This document shows positions 1-11,665 of a stretch of DNA of 64,000 nt, piece after piece (positions within the stretch are counted from its first letter, which is position 1; every line of letters begins with the position of its first letter). The notes under the pieces are model-generated. The model saw only the letters and a program-made list of their open reading frames with translations. It searched no databases and had not been told where the DNA came from. The stretch is from Monosiga brevicollis MX1 (lineage: Eukaryota > Opisthokonta > Choanoflagellata > Craspedida > Salpingoecidae), in NCBI RefSeq assembly GCF_000002865.3, contig NW_001865065.1:287767-351766 (forward strand). The letters are read 5' to 3'. Position numbers and translations under genes: made by a program.

Positions 1-1095
1 ACGCCCCATCTGCACTCGGGTTCACCCGACACGGACGTGCGCATCAACCAGACAAGCCCCGCCAACGACCTCATGTCCTTCTTTGCCCTCGACCCAGAAG
101 GTGACGCTTTTACGTTGAGCGTCTCGAGCAACAATGACGCTTTGACCGATATTTTGAGCATTGATCAACAACCGGGCAGCCAGCAACACGTCCTCTCACT
201 CTTGAGCGCCCCTACCCAGGCCAGCCTGCGCCCGGGCAACTACAAGGTGACGATCACAGCCAAGTCGTCTGACGGTTTGGAGTCTTCGCATCAGCTGACG
301 CTCCGCGTGGCTGGCTCGGCTGATCCCGATGCCGCCCGCGACGCCTCCACCGGCACTGGCAGCAACAGCCAGGCTAGTACGGGCATGATTGGCGTTATTG
401 TTGGTTGCGTGGCCGGTCTTCTCCTGGTCGTGCTCGTTGTTCTCGTTGTCCTGCGCCGCCGCCAGCGTCGCGTCACCATGGATGCCAAATCAACTTTCCA
501 GCACAACGAGGCATTTGATAATCCCACATTTGTGGATGCCCAGCAGACGGTGGCCTTTGTGCCCGGCGTGTCTAACCCCCTTTATGAGTGGTATGCTCCC
601 GATCTCACGCGCCAAGACGCCGCGGGCGAGCTCACCGATCGCCCCGATGGCGCCTTTGTCGTCCGCGACTCAAAGGCTACGCCCGGCTGGCACATTCTTG
701 GCGTCAAGGCCGGCAATCAGGTCTTGCACGAGAAGATTCGCCGGGATGAGGAAGGCCTGTACGAGCTGGTCCCATCAAACAACGAACCCCAGCCCGCCTT
801 TTACTCGCTGCCCGATTTGATTCACTACTATGGCAGTCAACGCGAGGAGGTGCCGTTTACTCTGGACTTTTCTGGCTTTAGCAACCCCATGTACGCAGTG
901 GTTGCCACCTCAGCCGGCGAGTCTTCCAGCAATGGTCACTATGCTGCTGCCGGTCCTTGGATGCGGGATATGAACGCGCCCATGGTGCCCCTCAAGGAAT
1001 CACAGATGCACGCTGTCCAGCAGCTGGCCGGTGGCGAGGACATTTACACCAATGCCCAGGAAGCCAACGAAGCCCTTTCCAGCACGCTGGCCTAA
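1..1095 (+). CDS. Cadherin-like receptor with cytoplasmic SH2 domain, 3' part only
   Basis: The reading frame is open from base 1, so the gene begins upstream of the window and only the C-terminal part (about 364 residues) is visible. Counting from the valine at base 37, residues 1-92 look like the end of an extracellular cadherin-like or immunoglobulin-fold repeat (ALDPEGD and YKVTITAKSSDG patterns). A transmembrane helix covers about 117-139 and is followed by RRRQRR. A cytoplasmic SH2 domain covers about 185-275; the FVVRDS motif places the phosphotyrosine-binding arginine at 210. The tail has three NPx(F/Y) motifs (NPTF, NPLY, NPMY), the kind read by PTB domains, and IYTN, a possible Grb2-type SH2 site. 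No kinase domain follows. The stop is TAA at 1093-1095. A cadherin-SH2 architecture is known from choanoflagellates. The SH2 call is firm and the ectodomain family is less certain. Confidence 0.85.
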   Translation, partial: TPHLHSGSPDTDVRINQTSPANDLMSFFALDPEGDAFTLSVSSNNDALTDILSIDQQPGSQQHVLSLLSAPTQASLRPGNYKVTITAKSSDGLESSHQLTLRVAGSADPDAARDASTGTGSNSQASTGMIGVIVGCVAGLLLVVLVVLVVLRRRQRRVTMDAKSTFQHNEAFDNPTFVDAQQTVAFVPGVSNPLYEWYAPDLTRQDAAGELTDRPDGAFVVRDSKATPGWHILGVKAGNQVLHEKIRRDEEGLYELVPSNNEPQPAFYSLPDLIHYYGSQREEVPFTLDFSGFSNPMYAVVATSAGESSSNGHYAAAGPWMRDMNAPMVPLKESQMHAVQQLAGGEDIYTNAQEANEALSSTLA

Positions 1096-1736
1096 TTCTG
1101 TGCGTTTGACTCTTGGTGGATTTAATGTCTGCGGGGCGCTTGGCCACGCCAGCTCAATGAGTTGGTCGAGCTGTAGTCTCCACTCTTATTTGATCGACGA
1201 CGGTGGCAAATGCCGCCTGGATTTTGTGCCGTTTTCCTGTTTTCCTGTTTTTTTTTTTAGTTTTGAAGTTTTTAATCGTTTTCTGTGTGGGCTGCTCCTT
1301 CTGTGATGGAGCTTGTACTGCTCCTTTTTGTTTGAAGCCTTGTCACTTCTGTGCTTTGCGTCTGGCTTACGTTTTCTTTGCTCAACGCCGACTCCCCATG
1401 TCAAGGTGTGCTCTAGCCAAGCTAACGCGCAGCGCGGATTGCCCGCCTTGGCCCACCTTTCTTTGTTTGCTCGCGTGCCGTGTTGTTGCTGCTCCGACTT
1501 TTTTCCCGCTCAGTTTCTTGATAGCTCTTTGCCAGGGAGTCTGGCGAAAGATGGTGGTTGTTCAAGTGCACAAGCGTGCTAAAATTGATGCTATCTCGGG
1601 AAGCTGCGCTCGAACGAATGGATGCCAGACTTGGTTATGGTTGCTTTCAATTGTGTTGGTACAGCTGAAGTTTATAAATTGCGCTCGGCGCTTAATCGTG
1701 CAAGGAAACGGAAATAAAGGAGGAACCTGGACCGGC
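1096..1736. other. Convergent 3' untranslated interval
   Basis: Lies between the ends of the SH2 receptor (+) and the ACL4-like gene (-). It is T-rich on the plus strand. An AATAAA at 1713-1718 on the plus strand is a plausible polyadenylation signal for the receptor. The open frames here have no conserved content. Confidence 0.5.
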
Positions 1737-3527
1737 TTATTCTGCCGAGTTGCTTTGCAGTTCACGCAAAAGCTCATGGATGTGCTCCAACACATCAGGA
1801 CGCTCGCATTCCTGTGCAAGGTAGACTTGTTCCGCGTGCTGTAGAGTCTTGAGGGCTTCTGGATCTTTTTGCAAATACAGCGCCCAGCCAAAGAGGTACC
1901 AAACCTAGGTATCAGCGCGGGAAGAGTGAGTACCCATGGGTGAGGCCAGGAAGTCGATGACATGAAAAGCGCACCTGCATAATTTGCTCATCTTCCTCCA
2001 GGAGGTGCGCCGCCACTTCGACCGCAAGTTGATATTGCTCCATCTCAATCAGAAGCTTGCAGGTGTTGATGCGCAACTCATAGGGTGGAATGGCAGCAGG
2101 GGCAGCGGCATCGTCGTCGACATCCATGGCTTCACCCGCACCCTGCTGATCAGCGTCACCGTTCAGAGGGTACCACCACACGGCCAGGGAGCGATTTAGT
2201 AGCTCCCATGCCTGGTCTGGCTGCGACATGCTCATGTGAATTGAGCTCAGCGTCTAAGAACAGTTAGTTGAGAAACAATCATGCCACACCAGGGGGAGCA
2301 ATTTGAGTTGGTGGCGGCGTGTCCTGTACGGGACAAGGCGGGTGAAAAGGGAAAAAAATACAAGCATACTAAACAGACCTGTAATGCTTCAATGTTGGTT
2401 GGGTCATAAGCTAGTGCCTTGTCCATGAGAGCCAAACAAGTATCCTGGGCCTCGTCTTCCTCACACAAGTCGGTGAGATAGACTTCTGCCAGAGAGCAAA
2501 AGGCCGCAGAAATGTCCTCGTGCAGTCCTTTGATCTCCTCTGGATCAGCGCCTGGCTTGCTTGCCACCTGACAGGTTGCGGAACAACGGGCTGAGTCAAG
2601 GCCTTTTCCTGACTCGATTAGGCAGAACAGGCATCCAATGCAAGTGAAGACGCACGTTGGCTTCGTATTCAGCCATGAGCTGAATGCCCGCAGACAGCAT
2701 ATCCGCAGCCTCTTGACCCGAGGACAGCTAGAGCAGATGTCATCCGATCGCAGAAAGAAAAAAAAAATCAGCACTCGGGGTGACACTCTGCCGCAGGAGA
2801 ATCGGTGACTGCGTCGAACTTTAATAAGCCTTTACCTGGCCCAGGTACATGTACTTGCTCCAGCCATTGTGCGGCTCAATTTCGACGCATTTGCGCAAAT
2901 CAGCATAGGCTTCCGCTGCATGATCAAGGCTGAGGTTGATGACAGCCCGAAACTCAAGCGCCTAAAGAAGTGGGAGGAAGGGCTAGGCATGAGCTGCTTC
3001 GCAGAAACTTGCTCCCAGGAGCCGTTTCGCGAGGACGAAAAGATGAGGCCGGGAAGATTCACCTCGGTGTTGAGCGGGTCCTGCGCCAACGCACGCGTTA
3101 CAAATTGAAGTGCCACATCTGGATTGGTTGACTGCAAAGACTCAGCCTACGGCCCAGTACGGAGGAGGTCGATGGTGAGTGGATGCACCATCAAGCGAGG
3201 CGCCTTGCTTCTTATGTACCTGAGAAAGAAGGGCGTCAATGCTGTGTTGTGGCTCATGAACTTGGGCACCGCGCATCTCCTGCTCGGCACGGCGCGCTGA
3301 TGCTCGCTCCTTGAAAGCCTGCTTTGGGTCACCTGGCCCACGTGTCAAACGGATCAGACAACAACCGTCACAAGCAAGGAGGCTCGGGACATATCACGCT
3401 CGCCAAGGCACCACCACGATTCTGAAAAACAAACAATGCATGTGCGTTGTCCATGGCCATAGCATGACGTACGTCGTGAGCTGCCTTTGCCCTTGGCCCG
3501 ACCGCCACCGCCACCGCGCTCTGCCAT
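1737..3527 (-). CDS. ACL4: TPR protein, Rpl4 assembly chaperone Acl4-like
   Basis: Predicted as eight exons, complement: 3473-3527, 3220-3332, 3063-3146, 2836-2961, 2656-2727, 2379-2567, 1975-2253, 1737-1904, giving 361 residues. All phases close and every intron ends in AG. The basic Gly/Lys-rich N-terminus is followed by tetratricopeptide repeats, for example around ALQFVTRALAQDPLNTE, a second unit at LEFRAVINLSLDHAAEAYADL, and one near the C-terminus (YELRINTCKLLIEMEQYQLA). The closing block VWYLFGWALYLQKDPEAL is typical of the Acl4 family, which in yeast binds nascent ribosomal protein Rpl4 and escorts it to the assembling 60S subunit. An acidic stretch (MDVDDDAAA) interrupts the C-terminal part. 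Other TPR assembly chaperones are the main alternative. Confidence 0.82.
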
Positions 3528-4064
3528 CTTGATGGATCAAAAAAGTTGAAAAAAAAAAAAGAAAAAAGAAAAAAAGAAAACGCAAGGCGAACGTGATTGC
3601 GTTGTTGTAAAACACTGTTGTAAACGCTTGTTCAACACCGCTTCGGCAGTAGCTTACATGCATGCATGCAGGTTGGTCGAGAGCAAGGGCACGACCCGGA
3701 AATGATCCTACGGTGCGTGACTCTCGACTCATGGATTGGGCAGGTCTGTCCCAAAAAGGCTAGCAGGAGTTGAATCGTGTCACATCCTTACGTGATTGTG
3801 GGCTGTAGCCAAGCCAAAAGATGGTTGAAAGCTGGTCGCTGGGGCGCGGTGACATTCCACTGCTTGTGGGGTGCCAAGACACGGCGGGGAGGGGCAAGTC
3901 GACATGAGATCCGGTGCTCGTTGAGCTTCATGGTGCGCCTTGGGCATTAACCAAGCTGCCCGGGCCACGGTCAGTTGGTGTACCGGTCGAGTCAGCCGTC
4001 GAGCGCCGACCGATCAAGCGACCACGCAATCTGGCCGACGGCGACGACTACCCCAGCCCCAAAT
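3528..4064. promoter_or_regulatory. Divergent promoter interval
   Basis: Separates the ACL4-like gene (-) from the CxxxC membrane protein gene (+). It has an A-rich run at 3546-3580 and a short GCAT repeat near 3656-3671. I see no TATA box. No coding signal. Confidence 0.4.
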
Positions 4065-5285
4065 ATGACGAGTAGCACATTGGTGGGTCAGCCAAGCCGG
4101 CTGCTGCTGCTGCTGCTGCTGCTTTCAACAGGACTCTTGGCTGTTGGTCATGCTCAAAGTACCACCACACTGCCCCTCTCAGAGGGGTTTCCCGGCGCAT
4201 GTACCGCGCGGTGTTCGTCTTACGAGGCGTCTGCGCCATCTGCCCTGGCCTGCCAAGCAGCCTGCACCCAGCCGACGACCTGTCTCACAACCTGTGACGA
4301 AGCCTATGAGCACGGCACAAACGTGCATACAGCATGTTTTGATGGCTGTGCGCTTGGACGCTGCACCTCCGCCTGTGAGGAGGCCAACTGCACCCTTGTC
4401 CATCAAGCATGGTCTTGCCCCGCCCAAGCCGGCAGCACCGGGCTTCCCTCCACTACTTCCAAGGCGACCAACTCGAGCACCGCTTTCGAGCTGCAGGATT
4501 ACGGTGCGCTCTGAGCACGTCCGCTGTCTCATTGTATCCCATTGCTCGCTCATCCTCATCCCGTTGTGTGACACCCGTATTTAGTCTTAATCGTCGCCCT
4601 GGTGCTGTCCGTCGTCTTGTTGGGTGCCATTGTCGCCATGATCATTCTTTTTTGCCAACATCGACAACGGCAAGACTCTTCCTTGGAGAAGAATAACGAT
4701 GACGTGGAAGCCGCCAAGGATGGCGCCGCATATCCATCCAAAGCTGCGTCGTCCAATTGTAACGTGTCAGCGGCTGGCATAGGACTCGCTTCGCTGGCCG
4801 CGCTCGAAAGCCAGCTGGAGCTGCTGCAACCTCGACATAGCAATGCTTTGCCACGACGTTCAAAAGCTGGGATTAGCGCCGGGGTCAAGCCACGGGCCAT
4901 ACCTCGACGCGGAAAGCTTGCCCAGCATGCTCTCGTGGCCGCCGAGGAGGGAGACGTGTCCCCCGCAACTTCCCACACCGAGCCCGAGCTGGTGGGCGGT
5001 GGCTTTATTGACGATGAAGCCGTCTCCGCCCTCTATTCACGGCCCACCCCACGTCGTCAACGCATCGTGTATGCCTCTCTTGCACAACTCCGGGCCCGGC
5101 CCAGCTCTGCCGGTAGCATGCGCATCATTGGTTCAAACGACGAGCAGTCTGCATGCGAATACGCTGACGTTGACTTTCAGCGCACAGCAGAGCTGGCAGA
5201 CGCCATCGACGCCATTCCCGAGCGGCGTGCCCCACCCCACCCCGGCACTCGACTGTCGACGGCAGCAACCACAACTACAACATGA
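4065..5285 (+). CDS. Small CxxxC-rich single-pass membrane protein, unknown family
   Basis: Two exons, 4065-4503 and 4585-5285, join in phase to give 379 residues. I chose the ATG at 4065 because it directly precedes a hydrophobic signal peptide with an eight-leucine run. The short ectodomain (about 110 residues) carries repeated C-x3-C pairs (CTARC, CQAAC, CLTTC, CFDGC, CTSAC). The splice junction falls just before a transmembrane helix (ALVLSVVLLGAIVAMIILF). The cytoplasmic part is about 200 residues, low in complexity and basic, with tyrosine motifs near the end (LYSRP, VYASL, EYADV) that could be phosphorylated and bound by SH2 domains. I do not recognise the family. The receptor-like reading is inference from topology and motifs. 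Confidence 0.7.
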
Positions 5286-5512
5286 CCGGACACGCAGGCC
5301 CTGCAGAATTGTAAATTTCCTGGTTGTCGCCTGGAGCGTGAAAGCCTCCGTTGTACACAGCTGCTTTAATTTGACTGCTTGCTTGCTCTTGTGGCACCAA
5401 AGGACGGCGACACTCCCCCAGGGGTGCAGCCCTTCTGAATCGAAACAACCAGATACAAAGCCTCCAGGTACTGTTGCAGCACCTTCCGGGCAGATGGCCG
5501 AACCAAGTCAAG

Positions 5513-5540
5513 ACACACTCACACACACACACACACACGC

Positions 5541-5594
<54 letters not shown>
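5513..5594. repeat. (CA)n microsatellite
   Basis: About 80 bp of CA dinucleotide with occasional CG interruptions. It lies in the 3' region of the preceding gene, within the 575-bp interval 5286-5860 that precedes the DDX52 start and has no other recognisable feature. Confidence 0.95.
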
Positions 5595-5595
<1 letters not shown>

Positions 5596-5860
5596 ATCAT
5601 TTACACACAAATTGTCAGACTTTTGAACCATTTCACGCTTTCCACGTGTCGAACGACGAGGGAGGTGACGGCGAGAATTTGGCAGCGTGTGCAGAACGGC
5701 ATTGGCGTGTTACTACGAGGCACCACAGTTGTTATATCGTGATTGAACATCACGGCAATATACGACTCTCGGGAGTTGAGCAACTGGCACGGTCGACGTT
5801 GGGTGGGGTGCGCAGGCTGAGCGACTTCACCACGCACAAGTCCGCACTCGACACTTGATC

Positions 5861-8770
5861 ATGTCTCAAAACGATGCGTTTCACATGCTCACGGCGGGCC
5901 TTCGCGTCCGTCGGCCAGCCTCAAGCACCGGCATGGTAGGATAAAGTGTGACCAGCCACCTGCACTGATTTATGGGAACAGAGTGTGCGCGTCTCATCCT
6001 CTGCACATTTCTGGCGTTCAGGCTGCACAGCGAGGCAAAAAGTCGTCCATGTTCACCCTTGACACTACAACGGCTGACACAGAGTACGTCCGGCCAACGC
6101 CTTTGGTCTCTCAACGAACGTTTGCGCCGTATTTGTGGTGTATTCACTACGCCTCGCGCCATCACAGCTCTTCCCAAGAGGACGTTGCCGCATTGCGTAA
6201 GCGCCACCGCATTCATGTGCGTGGCAGCGACGTCCCCGCACCTGTCACGAGCTTTGCCCAACTGGGAAAGCCTGCTGCGGGCCCTGCTGCCAGCTCAGGG
6301 CTGCTCCAGGCACTGACTGAGTTTTTCAAGGAACCCAGTCCCATCCAGGTCAGTCGGTCTTGATTTGGCGGACGCCCACATCTCAATTTACCTGATAATT
6401 TGGCCGATGCTGTGCACGTTTTACAGATGCAAGCTATTCCAGCGCTTCTGTCCAACCGCGATGTTGTTGGCGTCGCTCCTACTGGTCCGTCCTCACCGTG
6501 ATGCCATGGTCCGGCTGTTTTTCTTGTTTCGTGTACAGCCCAACACCTCTAACTCTTTGGTTTGCTTTTCATGCAGGCTCCGGTAAAACCCTGGCCTTTG
6601 CAGTACCCATGATGCAGCTCTTGCAGGCCCCAAAGGAGGAAGGCTTCCGCTGTTGTATTTTGGCTCCCACTCGAGAACTGGCAGCTCAGGTGCGATCGTG
6701 ACTCCTTCTTTGCCCAAGTGTACTCGTGGTGTGCTGACAAGCTGCTTCTACTTTACATGCGCTCTTTTTGCTCGGTCAGATCAAGCGCGAACTGGATCTG
6801 CTCAACACCCACTTGCACTTGAAGATTAGCCTTCTCACCAAGGCCCGGGCCGCTTCAGGCAGCCTGACGTCAAGCAAAAAACATGGTTGGTGGCCTGGTT
6901 GCCCCAAAATGATCCCGGTCTGTCCAAAGGTTTTGCTCAAGCTCACTTGGTGTATGCGTGCTCGCCCAGACATCTTGGTGGCCACCCCCATGCGTTTGGT
7001 ACATGCTTTGCAGCACAAATTGGTGGATTTGAGCGCCGTGCGCTGGCTTGTTGTTGATGAGGCCGATCGGCTCTTCGAAAATGGCTTTGAACAGCAGGTA
7101 TCCTCGCCCCGTCCCCGGCTCTCTGGTCCCGGCCCGCCACCCATCAACCCCAACTGATTGCCTGGCGTGTGTTGGTGCCCGGTGCGTTAGATCGATGAGG
7201 TGATTGCTGCCTGTTCTCACAAAAAGCGCCGCATTGCTCTCTTCAGTGCCACCATGGTTCGTTATTGCTGTCACGAATGACCCTCGATACACTTGCCGTG
7301 CACTGCTTTGTGTGTCTGACTCATATGACGTGCTTGCCCTCTAGCCTGAACGTGTCGAGACGTTGGCCCAGACAGTACTGCATGATTACGTCCGGTAGGT
7401 CTTGGGTCACCCCGCCTCGAGTTTCCACCTCAACGTCTTGCTCAAAGCGGTTTGTACCCTCCATTGACCTGTAGCATTGTCGTGGGTGCGGCAAACGCTG
7501 CCAACCAGGACGTTGAACAAGAGTTGAAGTTTGTGGGCAGTGAAGAAGGCAAAATGACTGCCATTCGTCAGATGCTGCAGGTTTGCGTCTCGTCATCTTT
7601 CATGGTGCCTTCTGACCGAAAGCTTCCCTGCCAGTATCTTGGAACAGCGCTTGACTCATGTCTTTCTTTGCGTGTCCCCCTCGTGCAGACGGGCCTGCAG
7701 CCACCCGTACTCATTTTCGTGCAGTCCAAGTCGCGAGCGCAGCAGTTGTTTGAGGAGCTGGTGTACGAAAATGTCAACGTCGACGTGATCCACGCTGACC
7801 GCACACAGCAGCAGCGCGATGAAGTTGTCAAGCGCTTCCGTGAAGGCCAAGTTTGGGTTCTTATTTGTACCGACCTCATGGGCCGTGGTGTTGATTTCAA
7901 GGTCAGTGTTCAACTGTTCTCGTCAGAAATCCCACTTGCTGTTTCGCTCATCCTCCCTGCACGGACACAGGCGGTTAATGTCGTCATCAACTATGACTTT
8001 CCCCCCAACGCCACTGAATACATCCATCGTGTTGGTACGTGACTTTGTGTTCAAGTCCATCCCGTGACCTTTCGATGTGTCCTGTTTCGCTTTGCGCTTG
8101 CTCACCACATGCTAATACAGGTCGTACCGGTCGTGCTGGCCATCGGGGCCGTGCCGTGACATTTTTTACCGTTGATGACCGACCCATGCTGCGCAAGTAC
8201 GTTGTGATGGTTTGCACTGACATCGATGTCGACACCGCCGCCATGCGTCAGCGAAGCAAGGCTTAAACGTTCTGCCTCTCATTCACGGACTTTTTCTGCA
8301 GCATTGCCAACGTGGTCAAAGCGTCTGGATCGGAAGTGCCAGAGTGGATGCTCAAGCTCAAGAAAACGGAAAAGTTGGTCTTTCGATCCATTTGTAGTTT
8401 CCGTGCGATATTGATTGTCCGTCTTGTCAAGTGCTGTTGGGGTGTTTTTCTGACCCGTGTTGCGCTGGATTGTTTGCGGTCGTGGTAAAGGCAACGGTCC
8501 CGTCAGATTGAGCGTGCGCCAGTCAGCAGCAATCCCAACGTCCAGGCTGCCGACAAGAAGACCAAGGCCAAGCGGGCGCAAAAGTACGTTGCCACGGCCT
8601 CCCCATGTTGGTCATGAGGCATGAGGGTTATTTTGCATTGTTTCACATTGACTTGGCTGATTGACTCTGACTCGTCTTGACATAGGGCGAGCGATGCCGG
8701 TGCCGCGCCTCCGAAGAAGGGAAAGCATCGCTCTACGACACGGGGCAGCACCAAGGGGGCGTCCGCCTAG
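5861..8770 (+). CDS. DDX52: DEAD-box RNA helicase DDX52/Rok1
   Basis: Sixteen short exons: 5861-5935, 6022-6083, 6168-6348, 6427-6484, 6577-6689, 6780-6885, 6970-7097, 7191-7256, 7345-7394, 7475-7580, 7689-7901, 7971-8034, 8121-8196, 8302-8373, 8491-8583, 8686-8770, giving 515 residues. All phases close. Helicase motifs appear in order: Q motif (EPSPIQMQAI), Walker A (APTGSGKT), PTREL, DEAD ([10 protein letters not shown]), SAT (LFSATM), then [18 protein letters not shown] and HRVGRTGRAG. The block [14 protein letters not shown] before the Q motif and the [15 protein letters not shown] block near the C-terminus are specific to the Rok1/DDX52 subfamily. In yeast this enzyme acts in the nucleolus on 18S rRNA processing and snR30 release. 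The Lys/Arg-rich tail fits nucleolar location. Confidence 0.95.
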
Positions 8771-8920
8771 GCGACTACCGTGCCTCACAGCTTTAAATTT
8801 TACCTCCCTTTGCCGCTACAATCGAGTGCTTTAGAAAAGTACCGACATACGACTTTAAACTTGAAATTTCGTGGCAAACAAAGTCAATCAGGAGAGATGA
8901 AAGACAAGCTGGCTGGCTGC

Positions 8921-10660
8921 TCAGCTATTGGGGGCTGTACCATCCGTCTGATGTCGCAGCGCCTGCAGCTTGAGCTGGAGAATCCGCTTTTTGCGCACTT
9001 GTACCTGTTCTCGCAGTGCATCTACAGATGCTTGAAGTGCCTCTTGCGGCTTGGAACGTTTTGCTTCGGGCGGTGTACCCGTGCGTGTTGGAACAGACTC
9101 GGGACGAGTGGTAGCACGGTGGACTGGGCTACGTTGTCGCGCTCGTAAAGCTGAGACGGTGGTGGTACCGGACTGATTGGTGCTGCGCAGATCTGCGATA
9201 GCCGCCCGGGCCATGGCTCGGACGTGCGGGGGCGTTGCCATACCGTCTTCATGCTCCACATCAGGCTCAGGACTGTCCCAGCGACTGCGCTGTCGAGGCT
9301 CAGCACCGTACGGATCCATCTGGTCCTCCTCGCTGCTGACCTGATGGTCGAGGCGAGACCGAGAGCGGTGTTCGGATGAGCTGGTACCTGCCCAGTCAGA
9401 CCGTGCATGACGACGACGAGCGCGACGGGCGCGCTGAATGCCCTGGCGCTCCTCGTCACTGTCAATTGATTCATGATCAGAGAGGGTATCAAGACCGTCG
9501 AGGCCGCGCGGGACGTCGCGCGAGGTCTGGTGACCCCATCCGGCGGGATTGAGGCGCGACTTGCGACGTCGGCGCTCGGCCATGGTGCTTCGATGTTCAT
9601 CTGCGGCCTGAGCTGCAAGTTCGGCCCGGTGAGCTTCTGCATCAACATGTGAGTGCTGACGTAGCACGTCTTGCACAAGATGCAGGTAGCGACGGGCATC
9701 GCGGTGGCGAGTGTGGGAGGGGGGTTCATAGCGTGCGTGTTGGTCGTAAGCAATCATGTCCAGGGGTGATTGGGCAAAGGCCACAAACTCGTGAAGAAAA
9801 TGGTCGGTATGACGAAACAAGAACGGCTCCAGCATGGGATGTACCAGCGCGGTGCTGCGAAAATCGACGCGCTGTAACAGGGACTGCACATAGTTTAGGA
9901 CAAAGGCTGCGTTGTGAGGCCCCACAAGGACTCGCAGCTCCCGTTCCAACCAGGGTGTGACACGTCGCAGTGCATCAGGGTGCGAAAACGATGCTGGGCC
10001 AATATCGCGAAGGCGGCGCTGCAGTGTGGGGTCGTACTCTGGTTGGACCCGTAAACGAGCTGCGTACACGGCCTGTCGACGCTGTTCGGCTGCAGCTACA
10101 CGTGGGCGCAGCGGGCGATCAGATCGAGTGCGAGCTGCAGCACGGCGGGAAGATTGCCACCGACTGTAAGCACTATCAATGCGCCCAGAAGGCCTGGATT
10201 TGCTGGCTGCAGGCGTGGGCAGCCGATAACAGTCAAAGAGGTCGGCTGAGCGAATATTATGCAGAATGGCGCCAAAAGGCTTTTTGCACAAGGGGCAGCT
10301 CGGGTTGACTTCAGACCACAGCCGAATGCACTCAAAGCAGAAAGCATGGAAGCATTGATCAGTCAGTGCACGATCCGTCATCTCCGTCAAGCAGATGGGG
10401 CAAGCCTCCAGCTCGGGCTCGTCTGCTTCTGCTTCCGACTCGGGCTTTTCTGGTATCGGTTGAGGCTCGTATGTTTGGGTGGCTTCAGATGTAGGTTGAT
10501 GCGAGGCCATGGCGGGTGCTGCTGCAGCCTCCTCCATCCCTTTGAGTGCTGGTATGTGATAATTGGTTGCAACAGTATCGCTCGGCTCGGGTTCGGGATG
10601 AACGACTGCATTGTCGTCGGTGAGCGCGGCATCGTCGACGCGCGGCATCGTCGCCGACAT
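8921..10660 (-). CDS. TOPORS: TOPORS-like RING E3 ligase
   Basis: A single exon of 579 residues. An acidic N-terminus precedes a C3HC4 RING finger at residues 87-125 (C87, C90, C103, H105, C108, C111, C122, C125) ending CPLCKKPFG, as in topoisomerase I-binding RING protein. A second conserved block at about 235-310 includes PWLERELRVLVG, LEPFLFRHTDHFLHEF and AFAQSPLDMIAYDQHARY, which matches the TOPORS region after the RING. The C-terminal half is Arg/Ser-rich and probably disordered. In animals TOPORS acts as a ubiquitin and SUMO E3 in the nucleus. Its 3' end faces DDX52 across only 150 bp. Confidence 0.88.
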   Translation of the reverse strand: MSATMPRVDDAALTDDNAVVHPEPEPSDTVATNYHIPALKGMEEAAAAPAMASHQPTSEATQTYEPQPIPEKPESEAEADEPELEACPICLTEMTDRALTDQCFHAFCFECIRLWSEVNPSCPLCKKPFGAILHNIRSADLFDCYRLPTPAASKSRPSGRIDSAYSRWQSSRRAAARTRSDRPLRPRVAAAEQRRQAVYAARLRVQPEYDPTLQRRLRDIGPASFSHPDALRRVTPWLERELRVLVGPHNAAFVLNYVQSLLQRVDFRSTALVHPMLEPFLFRHTDHFLHEFVAFAQSPLDMIAYDQHARYEPPSHTRHRDARRYLHLVQDVLRQHSHVDAEAHRAELAAQAADEHRSTMAERRRRKSRLNPAGWGHQTSRDVPRGLDGLDTLSDHESIDSDEERQGIQRARRARRRHARSDWAGTSSSEHRSRSRLDHQVSSEEDQMDPYGAEPRQRSRWDSPEPDVEHEDGMATPPHVRAMARAAIADLRSTNQSGTTTVSALRARQRSPVHRATTRPESVPTRTGTPPEAKRSKPQEALQASVDALREQVQVRKKRILQLKLQALRHQTDGTAPNS

Positions 10661-10998
10661 AACGGTCTCAAAACCGAGCAGATTAATCGAGCACGATAGG
10701 TCCTACCGCCTGCTATTCAACACGATCCGACGGCACATATCACCATGTTCGGTACCCATCGCTTCAGCCACGTCCACCAGAAAAAAAACCAAGAGGCGCA
10801 CACGAGGCGCTGCCGGATTCAACTCCAGCCTCAAGCAAAGAAAGTGAAAAAATAAAAATAAAATGACGAAAGCAGTGACCTTTGTAACAACTGATAGGTT
10901 TCATCTGACATTTTATATTGTGCAACAGGTGTGTAAAACAGGTGTTGTTGTTGGATGTTGCGTCTGCTCGAGCGGTCCAGTCCAGACCATCGCGCTGG

Positions 10999-11093
<95 letters not shown>

Positions 11094-11665
11094 TGGCTCG
11101 CACCCTTGCTCGGCTGGGAGAGGTCTGCTTTGAACGATCGTGCAAGGCCGGTTGATTGTAATGGGATCTGGATCGCCAGTGTGTTCAGACTTTAGAGTTG
11201 TAAACTGTTGTCGGTCGCACACAGACAGGCTCGTGTCTCACCTCGACGCATCATCAACGATTGGGTTCTTTGAACATAGAGCGGGCCCTTTTCACTGTGA
11301 AACGTCCCAGTCAGCACCGGCAACGGGGTATGTATCCCTGACTGTGTGTGTCGCATCCGCCCCAGTATTTTATGTTGCCATCTTTGCTCTCATATCCATG
11401 CTTGTTGCTTGCCGATATCTGCTGGCCCGACAGTTTGCCCCTCTCACGCGCCTGACATTGACTGACCAAGCGTCCTGCGCCAAGGTGATGAAGCTGGGCG
11501 AGATGTACATTTTTTTTGGTGTCGCAGCGCAACCAATGGCCTGGGTCACTTTGCCTTCGTGACATGCATTTGTCTCACTGACCTCCACTTGACTCCCTGC
11601 TTTCCCTCTCGCAGTTTCCAGAGTCTGACGTGCACAGCCGTGTCGACACCCTCAACCCCCTTGCC
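10661..11665. promoter_or_regulatory. Divergent promoter interval with (CT)n tract
   Basis: One kilobase between TOPORS (-) and the F-BAR gene (+). A (CT)n tract with minor interruptions fills 10999-11090. The open frames across it are translated CT repeats. Nothing else is recognisable. Confidence 0.5.
10999..11090. repeat. (CT)n microsatellite
   Basis: About 90 bp of CT repeat broken by a few TC/CC interruptions, between two divergent genes. Confidence 0.95.

Noticed and set aside
1203-1963. Overlapping 133-213 codon frames in the receptor 3' region
   Set aside because: Cys/Phe/Leu-rich translations of T-rich untranslated sequence; the minus-strand part is only the last ACL4 exon with its intron read through.
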